64,000 nt of DNA from Armigeres subalbatus (Eukaryota; Arthropoda; Insecta; Diptera; Culicidae). The notes beneath the pieces were generated by a model. That model was not told the origin of the DNA. It searched no databases and saw nothing but the letters and a program-made list of their open reading frames with translations. A program made the position numbers and the translations under genes. This document shows positions 22,267 through 32,689 of the stretch, piece by piece (position 1 is the stretch's first letter; the number at the start of each line of letters is the position of its first letter). The DNA lies in NCBI RefSeq assembly GCF_024139115.2, contig NC_085139.1, forward strand, positions 9,829,533 through 9,893,532. The letters run 5' to 3'.

Positions 22267-24362
22267 TTGATGGAAAAAAAAAGTTCAAAAGAGTTACGAA
22301 ATCTCACCGAAAGCACCATAGATAAACTGAAAGCGACTGGTTATGCTCCAATGTCCACATTGAATACAAATTTACGCATTTGCACGTCCTGCCGTCTAAA
22401 CGTTGACAAAAGAGCAATCTGTATATCATCGGTTGAGCAGAGCGCAGGAAGTTCGAAAACGACAGCAACTGAGGAATTGCCAGATGTATCGACAACAACT
22501 GAGGAATTACCAGAAGTATTAAGTGCTGAGAGCCTTGCCACCGTACCATCAGCGAAATCTGTTTCAACAAATCAATCGGAAGATGAGTGTATCCAAAAGG
22601 TCAACATCGAACGCTTTAACGAGGGCATAGCTGGGATAAAAGTGACCTGATTAAATGGAGTAAGATGGACTACGTTTATTACCCGGAGAAAAATACCGTG
22701 AAATAAACGAAGCTGTACGAAGAAACCTCTTCAAATTAGGGACCTGATGATGTGGAAAATACAGACTACGATGAGGTAATTATAAATATGAAGGAAAGGT
22801 TCTCGAATGCAGCCACGACAAGGAAAGAAAAATTATTGATTTTGTCGATGCTGCCAAGTTCGTGGTCTATTCAGGATGCCATTGATGAGTTCAAAACCAA
22901 TAGAAATACAGTAAAAGAGGCAAAACAATTGAAGAATAACTGTCTTTCAACCAAAAATACTAGGTCTAGTACTGCATTAAGAGATGAGACAAAAGAAATA
23001 GTAGTTCAATATTTTGAAGATGATGAAGTAAGTCGAGCTATGCCTGGTCAAAAGATTATGTATCAGTAAAAAGATGGAAAGCGTCAAGCAATCCAAAAAC
23101 GATTAATGATGACGACTTTGAAAGAAGCGTACACACGCTTCAAGGAAATTCACGATAATATTAAAATAGGTTTTTCCTCATTTGCAAGCCTTCGGCCAAG
23201 GCAATGTAAGCTTCTTTCCAATTCAGGAACACATAATGTGTGTGTGCACAACCCATGAGAATATTAATCTTATTTTACATAGTTTGAAAAGAATCAATTT
23301 AACAAAGGATATTAAAATGTTAACTGGTAGTCTTTTGTGTGAAAATACAACATCAAATTGCTATCTACGATCTTGTTCGGATTGTCCAGATTCTTCATCA
23401 TTGGAAAATACTTTATTCGCTGAGTTTGAAGAAAAATATATTGATCAGTTATCATTTGAGCAATGGGTGACCACGGATAGGTGTGACATAGAAACTATTG
23501 TAAAACCTGTAGATGAGTTTGTGTCATATTTTTGCTTGAAATTAGAAAGTTTATTCCCTCACGATTTCATTAAAACAGAACAATCCAGCTTTTTTAAAAA
23601 TACGAAAAATACATTACAAAATGGTGAATTTTTAGTCATTTGTGATTTTTCTGAAAATTACAGCTTTGTATTGCAAGATGAAGTGCAGTCCCATCACTGG
23701 AACGTACAACAAGCTACAATTCATCCATTCGTTATTTATTTTAATGGAAGTACGCAAATTGAACACTTAAGTTTTATTATAATTTCCGAAGATTTAAGAC
23801 ACGATTCAGTATCCGTAAACTTGTTCATTGAAAAATGATTAACTTTTACGCGTTGATAAGCATAAAGAAGTCAAAAGATATATTTCATGTCTGATGGAGC
23901 AGCGTCGCAGTACAAAAATCGTAACAATTTTTCGAGCCTATCTCAATTTAACTCAATGCACGGCATTGATGCAGCATGGCATTTTTTGCTACATCACATG
24001 GCAAAGGTCCTTGTGATGCTATTGGAGGAACAATAAAGCGCATGGCCACAAGAGCAAGTTTAGCCAAAGAACGTGAGCATCCAATTAAAACTGCGAAAGA
24101 ACTTTTTGATTGGGCAAATCGTAGAAAAGAGAAAGATTTAACCAAATTATCATTTTGTTTTACTACTACTGAAGAGTACGAAATAAAGGCTTCAGAGCTC
24201 AGCGAGCAATTTAATAACGCGAAAACGATCCAAGGAACCCAAAAATTTCACTGTTTCATTCCATTGTCAGAAAATAAAATTAAAGCAAAACTATACTCAA
24301 ACTGTGCTGATAATAATTCAAAAGTGTTCGATATTTTAAAAAATTTGAATAAAAATAAATAA
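22267..24362 (+). pseudogene. Transposase remnant of the inserted DNA transposon
   Basis: Four plus-strand frames in order carry one decayed protein. 22267-22650 has a Cys pair ICTSCRL and Thr/Glu-rich repeats. 22752-23069 has SSWSIQDAIDEF, possibly a helix-turn-helix. 23182-23838 has MCVCTTHENINLIL, a Cys-rich CYLRSCSDCPDSS, and the probable catalytic VICDFSENYSFVLQDEVQS. 23976-24362 has ATSHGKGPCDAIGGTIKR. Between the last two, another frame reads SDGAASQYKNR (about 23,892-23,924), a likely second acidic motif. Frame changes occur near the GT run at 23,238 and after 23,838. The motif set belongs to a cut-and-paste transposase type seen in arthropods and cnidarians; I cannot name the superfamily with confidence. 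Confidence 0.7.
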
Positions 24363-24574
24363 AAAATAAGTATTAATAAACTGTTTTCATGATATCATAA
24401 CCCATACCAAAATTCAAACCCAAAACTCTTAGAGTTTCAATAACAACATTGTGTAACTGCCACATTTAATTTAATACTTAGGATAATATTAATTCATTTT
24501 TATTTATTTATACATATAATATTTATACATATAATATACATAATATCGATGAATACATAAATATGGAATATCAA

Positions 24575-25129
24575 CTTGTTTAACTCACGCAAGGCCCTTA
24601 ACAATAAAATCAGCATCAAACTGCGATTCTTGAAAAAAAAAATACACGGAAATTTTTTTTTTGTTTACTATATGTGAAAATTGTGAAATGTTTGAAATGT
24701 CATAACTTTTTTGTTTATTAGTTTACCATCACCAAATTTTTATGGTAGATAGCTAATATAATGGACCGTTTTCCCTAAAAAAAAAACAATTAAATATAGG
24801 GTTTTGAGATATTTGAGTTTTTGTGACAAAAACGATATTTCTAAGCGCAAAAAAAAATGTTTTTACGGTGTACATTTTTTTTTTAAGAATCACCATTTCG
24901 TTGTCTAACTTTGCTGAAAAAATCATAACAATCGAACATTCCGTTTTTGCTGTTAAATATTTTTGAACCATTTTCACATACACCCTTTTGAAAAGTAAGT
25001 CGTGACTCAATAAGATGATTTGATATCGAAAAATGACGATTTAGATAAAATTGAAAAACTGTGCAGAGTTTCAAATATTTTCGAAATGGTCGCTCAGGAT
25101 CGACTGACATGCCCCCGTGGAATGCCTCA
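24575..25129 (-). repeat. Right terminal inverted repeat of the transposon
   Basis: Reverse complement of the left TIR. Contains AACGGTCCATTATATTAGC and GTCGCTCAGGATCGACTGAC blocks in inverted form. Minus-strand frames here (25010-24753 and 25110-24883) are AT-rich terminal sequence and not genes. Confidence 0.8.
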
Positions 25130-26229
25130 GTTGTATGGTCTCTGCGCGTGCAAAACTCAGGACTCTTGAGCAGTTAATGGGAAATCTACCGAGTATAAGG
25201 GTCAATCATGCGTATCCGTTCGAGAACGTTGGGATCGATCTCACAGGCCCAATTTACGTTCGCACTATGTTACGAAGCTCCCGTATCCCTTTATTGAAAG
25301 CCTACATTGTCGTGTACGTCTGCATGGCAAAAAAGGCAGTCCATCTGGACCTTGTCATGGATCTGACTACTGAAGCATTCGTCGTCTGTCTTCGACGGTT
25401 CACCGGTCGTAGAGGGATTTCCGCACATATCTACTGTGACAACGGGACAAACTTCGTCGGGGGTCATCGAGAACTGAAGGAACTTCGAAAACTATTAATC
25501 GGACAACAGCTTCAAGAAGCAGTAGCCAAGGCATGTGCAGAGAATAGTATTCACTTCCATTTCATTCCGCCGCGGTCACCAACATTCGGCGGCATCTGGG
25601 AGGCCTGCGTCTGTTGCGAAAAATCTTTGGTAATGTCAACTTATCCGAGAGCCAACTTAAAACTGAACTAGTACTGATTGAAGCCAAATTAAACTCGCGC
25701 CCGATTACACCATTACCCATCAACTCATCGGACGAAATGGCCCTCACGCCAGGCCACTTTTTAATCGGTCGCCCCCTGAATGCTATCCCAGAACCAAATC
25801 TGCAGAGTATTCCCGAAAACCGTCTGTCCCGATGGAAACGTATTCAATTGCTGACGCAGCACTTCTGGTCACGTTGGCGCAAGGATTCTTTGGCAACCCT
25901 GAAAAATCGATATCGATGGAGTCGGGAATTAAGTAATCTGGCTATCGGTTCAATCGTCACTTTGGTTGATGAGCGTTGTCCGCCGCAGAAATGGCAGCTT
26001 GGTCGTGTACTAAGCGTACTACCTGGGAGAGACGGTCTCATCCGAGTAGCAAACGTGAAGACATGCACTGGAATAACACAACGAGCCTTCGGCAAGCTTT
26101 GCTTGCTACCAGTGGAGGTAGAGCCAGAGAACGTAGCTACATATCAAGAAAACGATGGAATTCCGCCAGTCGAGGTGTCTCCTGGCCCAAGCTCGGAGGA
26201 ATCGAGCGTGTTCCTGGAGCATCTATAAA
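25128..26229 (+). pseudogene. BEL/Pao integrase, core and C-terminal part
   Basis: Frame 25117-25671 gives the integrase core: FENVGIDLTGPIYV with the first catalytic Asp, HIYCDNGTNFVGG with the second, and PTFGGIWEA with the Glu. A frameshift near 25,605-25,620 moves to frame 25614-26228. That frame has LNSRPITPLPINSSDEMALT, LTPGHFLIGRPLN and HFWSRWRKDSLATL, the conserved BEL integrase tail, and ends at a stop near 26,226. All three acidic residues remain, but the gene is broken upstream, within and by the transposon insertion. Confidence 0.9.
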
Positions 26230-26336
26230 GAGGAACGAGGCTCCACTGGAAAGAACCCTTCGTTCGCTTATTATCCAGACATACAGCCGTTCCACTCTTT
26301 CATCCATGTATAGCTTCCAGTCGTTCACTAAATTTT
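26230..26336 (+). other. BEL 3' region left of the foldback-like insertion
   Basis: Short non-coding segment after the pol stop. It ends in CTAAATTTT (26328-26336), the left copy of the 9 bp target duplication of the next element. Confidence 0.6.
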
Positions 26337-28050
26337 GATGCTGGGTCATTAGGCCGAAGGCCGTTAGGCCGAAGGTCATTAGGCCGAAGGCCATTAGGCC
26401 GAACGGTCATTAGGCCGACTGGCCATTAGGCCGAATGAGAACTGGGGAGTGAGAAGTGAGTAGTGCGCAATGAGGAAGAAGCAGAAAGGAAGAAGAAAAA
26501 GGAGGAAGAAGTAAGAAGGAAGAAGGAAGAAGGAAGAAGGAAGAAGGAAGAAGGAAGAAGGAAGAAGAAAGAAGAAAGAAGAAAGAAGAAAGAAGAAAGA
26601 AGAAAGAAGAGAGAAGAAAGAAGAAAGAAGAAAGAAGAGAGAAGAAAGAAGAAAGAAGAGAGAAGAAAGAAGAAAGAAGAGAGAAGAAAGAAGAAAGAAG
26701 AGAGAAAAAAGAAGAAAGAAGGAAAAAGGAAGAAGGAAGAAGAGAGAAGAAAGAAGAAAGAAGGAAGAAGGAAGAAGGAAGAAGGAAGAAGAAAGAAAGA
26801 AGACGGAAGAAGGAAGAAGTAAGAAAGAAGAAGGAAGATGAAAGAAGGGAGAAGAAAGAAGGAAGAAGGAAAAAGTAAGAAGGAAGAAGGAAGAAAGAAG
26901 AAAAAAGGAAGAAAACGGAAGGAAGAAGAAATAATAAAAAAGAAGGAAGAAGAAAGAAGGAAGAAGGAAGAAGAAAGAAGGAAGAAAAAAGAAGGAAGAA
27001 GAAAAAAGGAAGAAGGAATAAGGAAGAAGGAAAAAGTAAGAATGAAGAAGGAAGAAGGAAGAAGGAAGAAGAATGAAGGTAGAAGGAAAAAGAAAGAAGG
27101 AAGAAAAAAGAAGAAAAATGGAAGAAGGAAGAAGGAAGAAGGAAGGAAGAAGGAAGAAGGAAGAAGGGAGAAGGAAGAAGGAAGAAGGAAGAAGGAAGAA
27201 GGAAGAAGGAAAAAGAAAGAAGAAAGAAGAAAGAAGAAAGAAAAAAGAAGAAAGAAGAGAGAAGAAAGAAGAGAGAAGAAAGAAGAAAGAAGAGAGAAGA
27301 AAGAAGAAAGAAGAAAGAAGAGAGAAGAAAGAAGAGAGAAAAAAGAAGAAAGAAGGAAAAAGGAAGATGGAAGAAGAGAGAAGAAAGAAGAATGAAGGAA
27401 GAAGGAAGAAGGATGAAGGAAGAAGTAAGAAGGAAGAAGAAAGAAGGGAGACGGAAGAAGGAAGAAGTAAGAAAGAAGAAGGAAGATGGAAGAAGGGAGA
27501 AGAAAGAAGGAAGAAGAAAGAAGGAATAAGGAAGAAGGAAAAAGTAAGAAGGAAGAAAGAAGAAAAAAAGGAAGAAAACGGAAGGAAGAAGAAAGAATAA
27601 AAAAAGAAGGAAAAAGAAAGAAGGAAGAAGGAAGAAAACGGAAGGAGAAAAAAGAATAAAAAAAGGAGGAAGAAAGAAGGTAGAAGGAAGAGGGAAGAAG
27701 AAAGAAGGAAAAAAGAAGGAAGAAGGAAAAAGTAAGAAGGAAAAAGGAAGAAGGAAGAAGGAAGGAAGAAGAAAGAAGAAGGAAGAAGGAAGAAGAAAGA
27801 AGGAAGAAGGAAGAAGGAAGAAGGAAGAAGGAAGAAGGAAGATTCAAAATGGGAGAAGGAAGAAGGGGTGAGATGAAGAAAGAACTTCTCATTTTTCACT
27901 TCTTGCTTCTTCTTGCTAATTCGGCCTAATGGCCATTCGGCCTAATGACCGTTCGGCCTAATGACCGTTCGGCCTAATGTCCATTCGGCCTAATGACCTT
28001 CGGCCAAATGGCCTTCGGCCTAACGGCTTTCGGCCTAATGGCCTGACACC
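26337..28050. mobile_element. Foldback-like element with subrepeated arms and purine core
   Basis: The arms at 26,337-26,445 and 27,918-28,050 are inverted. Both are built from 15-16 bp subrepeats of the type GGCCATTAGGCCGAA. A perfect 9 bp direct repeat CTAAATTTT flanks the element (26328-26336 and 28051-28059). Inverted arms made of short subrepeats plus a 9 bp duplication match foldback (FB-type) transposons; Mutator-like elements also make 9 bp duplications. The core has no transposase. Frames of 501 and 488 residues on the minus strand are translations of the core. Confidence 0.75.
26446..27890 (+). repeat. Purine-strand (GAAGAAGGA)n core tract
   Basis: About 1.4 kb in which the plus strand is almost only A and G, built from GAAGAAG, GGAAGAAG and GAAAGAAG words with a few interrupting T and C. 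Blocks rich in GAAGAAAGAA alternate with GGAAGAAGG blocks, and the pattern around 26,560-26,780 recurs at 27,210-27,380. Confidence 0.9.
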
Positions 28051-28139
28051 CTAAATTTTATTCGATAGGAATGACGTCAGTCTCGGTAGAATGTAACTTA
28101 GCAAAAGCATTCAACCAAATTCCAAGCCAAGCGAGAAGA

Positions 28140-28190
28140 CTCCTGGCCCAAGCTCGGGGGAATTGAGCATGATCCTGGAGCATCTGTAAA
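28140..28190 (+). repeat. Second copy of the BEL pol 3' end
   Basis: CTCCTGGCCCAAGCTCGG and the following ~33 bases match 26179-26229 (end of pol plus stop) with about five differences in 51 bp. Either the BEL 3' region was duplicated before decay, or a second BEL remnant begins here. Confidence 0.75.
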
Positions 28191-29059
28191 CCGGAACAAA
28201 GTGGACAGGACCTGACAATAGGCAAGTGTCCGTTCGTTTTCCTTTCATTCAGGGTTGCTGTTCCATCTATCCGCTAGAATCCAACCGACGACATCAATAT
28301 ACACATATAGGTACACATGTTAGATTGCAAAACGTAAATAAAAATAGATACAAATCGTCCGTCGCGAGTTTCAGTCAACGAAAGGGCAAACTGCGAATTA
28401 TCACAAGATAAAGTCCGAAACAGGTCCAAAATAAATTACGCGCGCACGGGAGTGAATATCATCAGGAAGCGATTCACAGTGATAAAGTGACCCATTTATC
28501 GGAAGAAAGTGGCTCGAATAGTGGAAGAAGAAATTAGACAAAGCGGAGGAGCGATCAGAAGCAAACGGGAGGAATAGTAGCCGTACACGAACGGCGAGTG
28601 CTTGAACAGTAACTAATCCTGGTCGTATACAAGCTACTATGGCCCGTGTAGAACATGCTTGCTGTTCCGAATTGGAACTCATTTGCACTCACTGGCGTTC
28701 ATTGGCAATATACACAAGTTGTGTCATGGGCACTCTTATTACTCATGGGTACCAGTAACTTGCACTCACTATATTGTTACTCATAGGAATTCTCGGATAT
28801 CCGGTGGCAAATACCGGTACTCATGAACGCTCACGGAAAAGTGATAAACACTTTGAGCAGATACTGCCTTAAACAAACATTTACGGAAACTTAAAAAAAC
28901 TAAATAAGTTTCAGAATAATATTTTTAAACTCCTAGATAAAGATGACTATATAGAGAGGTTGGGGGACGATCGCTAGAAAAAATATGATTTTTTTAGAAA
29001 ACAAATAATTTGGGGTTACTTCGCAAGGTGTTTTTTTTTAGAAAAGTAGACCCTGAAGC
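28191..29059. other. Probable BEL 3' non-coding/LTR remnant, then intergenic DNA
   Basis: Following the duplicated pol end, 28,191-28,480 may hold LTR sequence, but no paired LTR was found. From 28,700 the DNA is unremarkable. No open frame has a domain; 28688-28401 (minus) is the longest and is unsupported. Confidence 0.4.
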
Positions 29060-29061
29060 TA

Positions 29062-29846
29062 TGTCCATTTAGAATCCGGAATAATGAAATCATCTGTATC
29101 TCGGTAACGGATTGACGTACAAATAAGGTTGATACATCAAAACAAGGGTAATTCACTGTACTTTAAGGAAAATTATTGATACAAATAATTTCTTCTTGTT
29201 TCTAGTGAAAATTCGCACCTTCTTCTTTATTCCTCTCATCAAAAGTTGCACACCTCTGGAGTCAACTTCCTTGGCACATTTGTTCCACATCCCACATTTT
29301 CCACATATGTCCCGAGCTGTTTTTCCACTTTTTCCACTTTTCTTAAGCTTCCGCTACATTACTGCCCAAAATGTCTCGATGGGCCGGAGCTGTGGGCATT
29401 TGCGTGGATTTATGTTTTTATCGACGAAATCTTCGTTATTATCACGGTACCACTGGATGACTTCCCGGCTGTAGTGGCAACTCGCCAAATCTGGCCAAAA
29501 CTTCCGTTTTTTTTTGCAAGTTTGTTCAAAAAGCAAACTTAAACTTCGCAGGAACACCCCCTCGTGCCGTCACCATGTAGAATTTTTGGCTAGGAAGCTG
29601 TCCGAAATCCATTTTGACGTCGGTTCTATCGTCGATGAGCAGGATTATCAACGTGGGTGTGCAGACTTTTTTCTCTCCTTTCGGCTTCCATCTGGAATAA
29701 TTTTTGACACGCTGCACGAAGCTTCGTGAAATTTATACCACAGCAAGTGGGCGCCTAGGTAGATAAACCGCTGTAAAAGAATTCTTGCAGCGGTCACTTT
29801 CCGTGCCGCTGCAATACAATAAATTATTCCGGATTCTAAATGGACA
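29062..29846 (-). mobile_element. Tc1/mariner-superfamily element (ITmD37E-like), internally deleted
   Basis: A perfect 25 bp TIR beginning TGTCCATTTAGAATCCGG at 29062 is mirrored to 29846. TA flanks both sides (29060-29061 and 29847-29848). The element is 785 bp, shorter than the usual ~1.3 kb. It carries transposase remnants on the minus strand, described separately. Confidence 0.9.
29215..29740 (-). pseudogene. DD37E mariner transposase fragments
   Basis: Minus-strand frame 29717-29526 contains VKMDFGQLPSQKFYMV with the first catalytic Asp. After a shift and an apparent internal deletion, frame 29557-29354 contains WPDLASCHYSREVIQWYRDN and PRKCPQLRPIETFWAVM. Exactly 37 residues lie between the Asp of WPD and the Glu of PIETF, which defines DD37E, a family known from mosquitoes. 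The N-terminal DNA-binding region and part of the core are missing, so it cannot be active. Confidence 0.85.
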
Positions 29847-29849
29847 TAG

Positions 29850-32249
29850 GAGTGTTTTATATATGAATAGCAACAAGAAATAAGATTCAAATGAATCGCA
29901 CTATGATAAAATTGATATTATTGATATTTGCTTCCGTTTGTTGTAAATAATGGATTCAATGCTACCAACTTCATCTTCAGTTAAATACCGCAGTCGCACC
30001 AAATTATCCACAGCTTTGGATGGGAAAGTACGCAATTATGTACGCACTCGCTCTGCTTGGACAGCCATGCTACCAACTACCAATTTATTGCAGGATGCTT
30101 TTGCCGCCCAGCAGCCGACTGCAAAAATAACAGGTTAAATACTTTGCTACGGCTACAGCAGTTTCGATCTCAGGTCCCTGTAAAACAGGATCTGAGGAAA
30201 AAAAATAAATTCATGTCTCATGCACTCCCAACAGTCAATTTCGCTCGAGTTCTCCAATTGGGCAGCATCCGGGCGGCGCGCAGAGAACTCTGGTTGCAAC
30301 TTCAAAAAGGAGCCAGCTAAGAAAGCCCACAAACGGCATTCCACTCAAAATGCTAATTATTATGACCGATAATGACAAGTTTCGGCAGGATGACGGCGTG
30401 ACGGCTGCGGAATTTTGGCTGGAGAGTCGCGAATAATAAAAAATCATTCCACATGTTCGTTAGTCTTACGTACCCGTGCTGGTCAATGGTAATTTTCTGC
30501 GTTTGGAAATTATGGGGCTAATGATGGCGGTTTAATGACCGTACAGCTTCCGCTGGGGATGTGCCCGGAGTCTGCATGGGGCAAAGGTGAATGTCAATGT
30601 CACTGTGATAATATCCAGTTCGCTAATGAGCGGGAAAGTCAACTTCCGGCGACAAAAAGTGTAAATTGACGTTGATCTTTGAAATCGTTCCTACTGGCTG
30701 CAGTCGTAAAATTTCGCTTTAGATTCCATCTACTCAAGTGCATTTGATGATGATTGTCCTTCGAACAGCCAACGACGCCAGACTCCGGACGAGACGCATA
30801 TCGCTAGATAAAAAAAAAACAGCAACGAACAATCCGCTTCAGAAACATCTGGTCCGATTCAGCAGTCTGATTCGGTAGTCTACGGAGTGCAAAAAATGCA
30901 TCTCACAAGTGGAAAAATCGGCTGAAAATCTCACTGGCTGCTCTGCCTCAACTCCAGCTCGTACATTGATCGCAGTAGTCGTCACCGTCGCCACAGCAGC
31001 AGCTCCATCGTTACCATGGTGGATGCTTGGTCCTGTTGAAAATGAGGCTCCTCTGGTCGATAACAGTCAGTAGAGGTGGTTGGTAGCAGCTGCTGCTATT
31101 CCCGGCTTGTAGTAGGTCTTGCTTTTTCGAATCATAGCAAGCAGAGCGTTTGTTTGCAGAAAAAAAGCGAAGAGTCAAGAAGCTGCAAAGTCGTTTAACC
31201 AAACAACAGCAAATTTTATATTATTTTCGTCGTCTTCCTTGCACTTCCTCTTTCGTTGGCGATTTTTTTGTGTCCGTTCGGTAATTTTTATTAGGTCTTT
31301 CCTTTCGGATGGATTACTGGTCCTCCGGCTCCGACAGACCCCACATACCTCCCCCTTTCCGCTAACCATTCCAATCGCGACAAAATCCTTCTCGTTGTTG
31401 GCTATTCGATACTTAGGATGCCCAATTGTACGCCTTAACTGATTGGATCAAAATTTATGTGAACTATATCAGCCCTCCTTTCGGAAGCATTCTCCAAATC
31501 CATCTCACCATGCTTGGGCCCTATAAAAATGTTTTTGGCGTTTTCTCCTTTCGATGTGGATAAGACCTTTTCCCATGGTTTCGGTTCGAACGTCACCCAG
31601 CCAGCATCGTCGGACGGAGATGGACATGCGAGCAGACAAAGAAAGATGAATTTGGATTTTGGATGACATCCATCACAGTCGACATGTGGGGCAAGTAAGT
31701 GGACGCTGGGGCGACATGTGACTTGGGTTTAAGGGGGACGGATGGCGAATTTCGGTTCGGAAATTATATTAGGTTGCTAGGATGGAGCGAAGTTTGGGTT
31801 TGTTTTGTCTTGTGTTTTGTTCCAATCCAACGGATGTTGGTTGATATTCATGGGCAGTTCCTCTGAATTGCAAATTATTTGGGAAACAAGATGCAATTTG
31901 AATTCAGTCGATTTTCTTAGAAGGTTCGATTCGTCAATTATAATTGACATTTACGGCAATCGGAATTTTTGTTTGTGATTTATAGCAGATTTGTGCTACA
32001 GGAGATGATCGAGGACGGGCTCCTCGACAATTCGATTGCATAAGCAGATGTCTAGAGATTAAAGAAAAATCCCAACGTTTTCGGTTTCAAAAATACAAAA
32101 TAGCTTAAATTTTGGATAAATTGTGACTCTTAGTTCCATTGATTTTGTCTAAGGGTCTAATAATTAGCAACAATTTCATCCATTGTCTTACTTCAGAAAT
32201 AGCATCCATCGCCAAACAGGAGGAATATTGATAGGTATTGCATACCGAG
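29850..32249. other. Unique-looking DNA, no gene supported
   Basis: Mixed-composition DNA without tandem arrays or TIRs. Frames of 60-107 residues (for example 31119-31442, with a hydrophobic Phe/Ser-rich stretch) have no domains, and opposite-strand frames overlap them. A CAGCAGCAGC-type run lies near 30,993. It could be intronic or regulatory DNA of a host gene outside the window. Confidence 0.45.
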
Positions 32250-32460
32250 AAATGCATACACCTAACGCACCTTTTGATGGTGTGTGACCCAAGCGAATAC
32301 CGCGTGGCTGTGTCGATGGCCTCTCGTTAGATAAGTATGAGGGTGAGTACTAAATCAACACTTCCTTCCTCTCCTTATTGATGGCGAAGATGAGTCATGC
32401 TCACAAGTCTATAAGCACTAGACCTGTGCGCCGCTGCACCACGCCACCGTCAAATATGAA
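32250..32460 (-). repeat. Dispersed repeat, second copy
   Basis: The reverse complement contains GGAGAGGAAGGAAGT and the blocks listed at 4308-4395, in the same order. This copy is longer and holds CATCGACACAGCCACG, which is decayed in the first copy. Family unknown. Confidence 0.55.
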
Positions 32461-32689
32461 TAGGCACCCCGCCGTATGAAAACTACGTTGCCGAATATTT
32501 TTCACTACGCCGATGGCCATTAAATGTAATAGGTTCATGGGTATTCGTATATTGTACTTTTAAAAGAGTTCAGTCCCAGCTCTATTGTGAATTGCTGGTC
32601 GTTATCCTGAACTGTACTTCCTGTACATATTTCTGAATAATAAAAAGTGCAAAAAAGACGTCGCAAAATGTCTTTGTAGGGGCAATTTG

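Larger units (their letters stand above)
20773..25127. mobile_element. DNA transposon with long TIRs inserted in the BEL integrase
   Basis: Removing this 4,355 bp segment restores the BEL reading across the junction. CAGTTG occurs at both edges (20767-20772 and 25128-25133) and may be the target duplication; with slightly different termini it could be shorter. The right TIR spans about 24,580-25,127. Its reverse complement starts AGGCATTCCACGGGGGCATG. The matching left TIR starts at 21,191, not at the outer edge, because the left end is duplicated. A broken transposase lies inside. The superfamily is not assigned; a Sola-like identity is possible from memory only. Confidence 0.75.

Noticed and set aside
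26394..27899. Two ~500-residue Phe/Leu/Ser/Pro frames on the minus strand
   Set aside because: Translation of the purine core in two registers; no domain, no conserved start.
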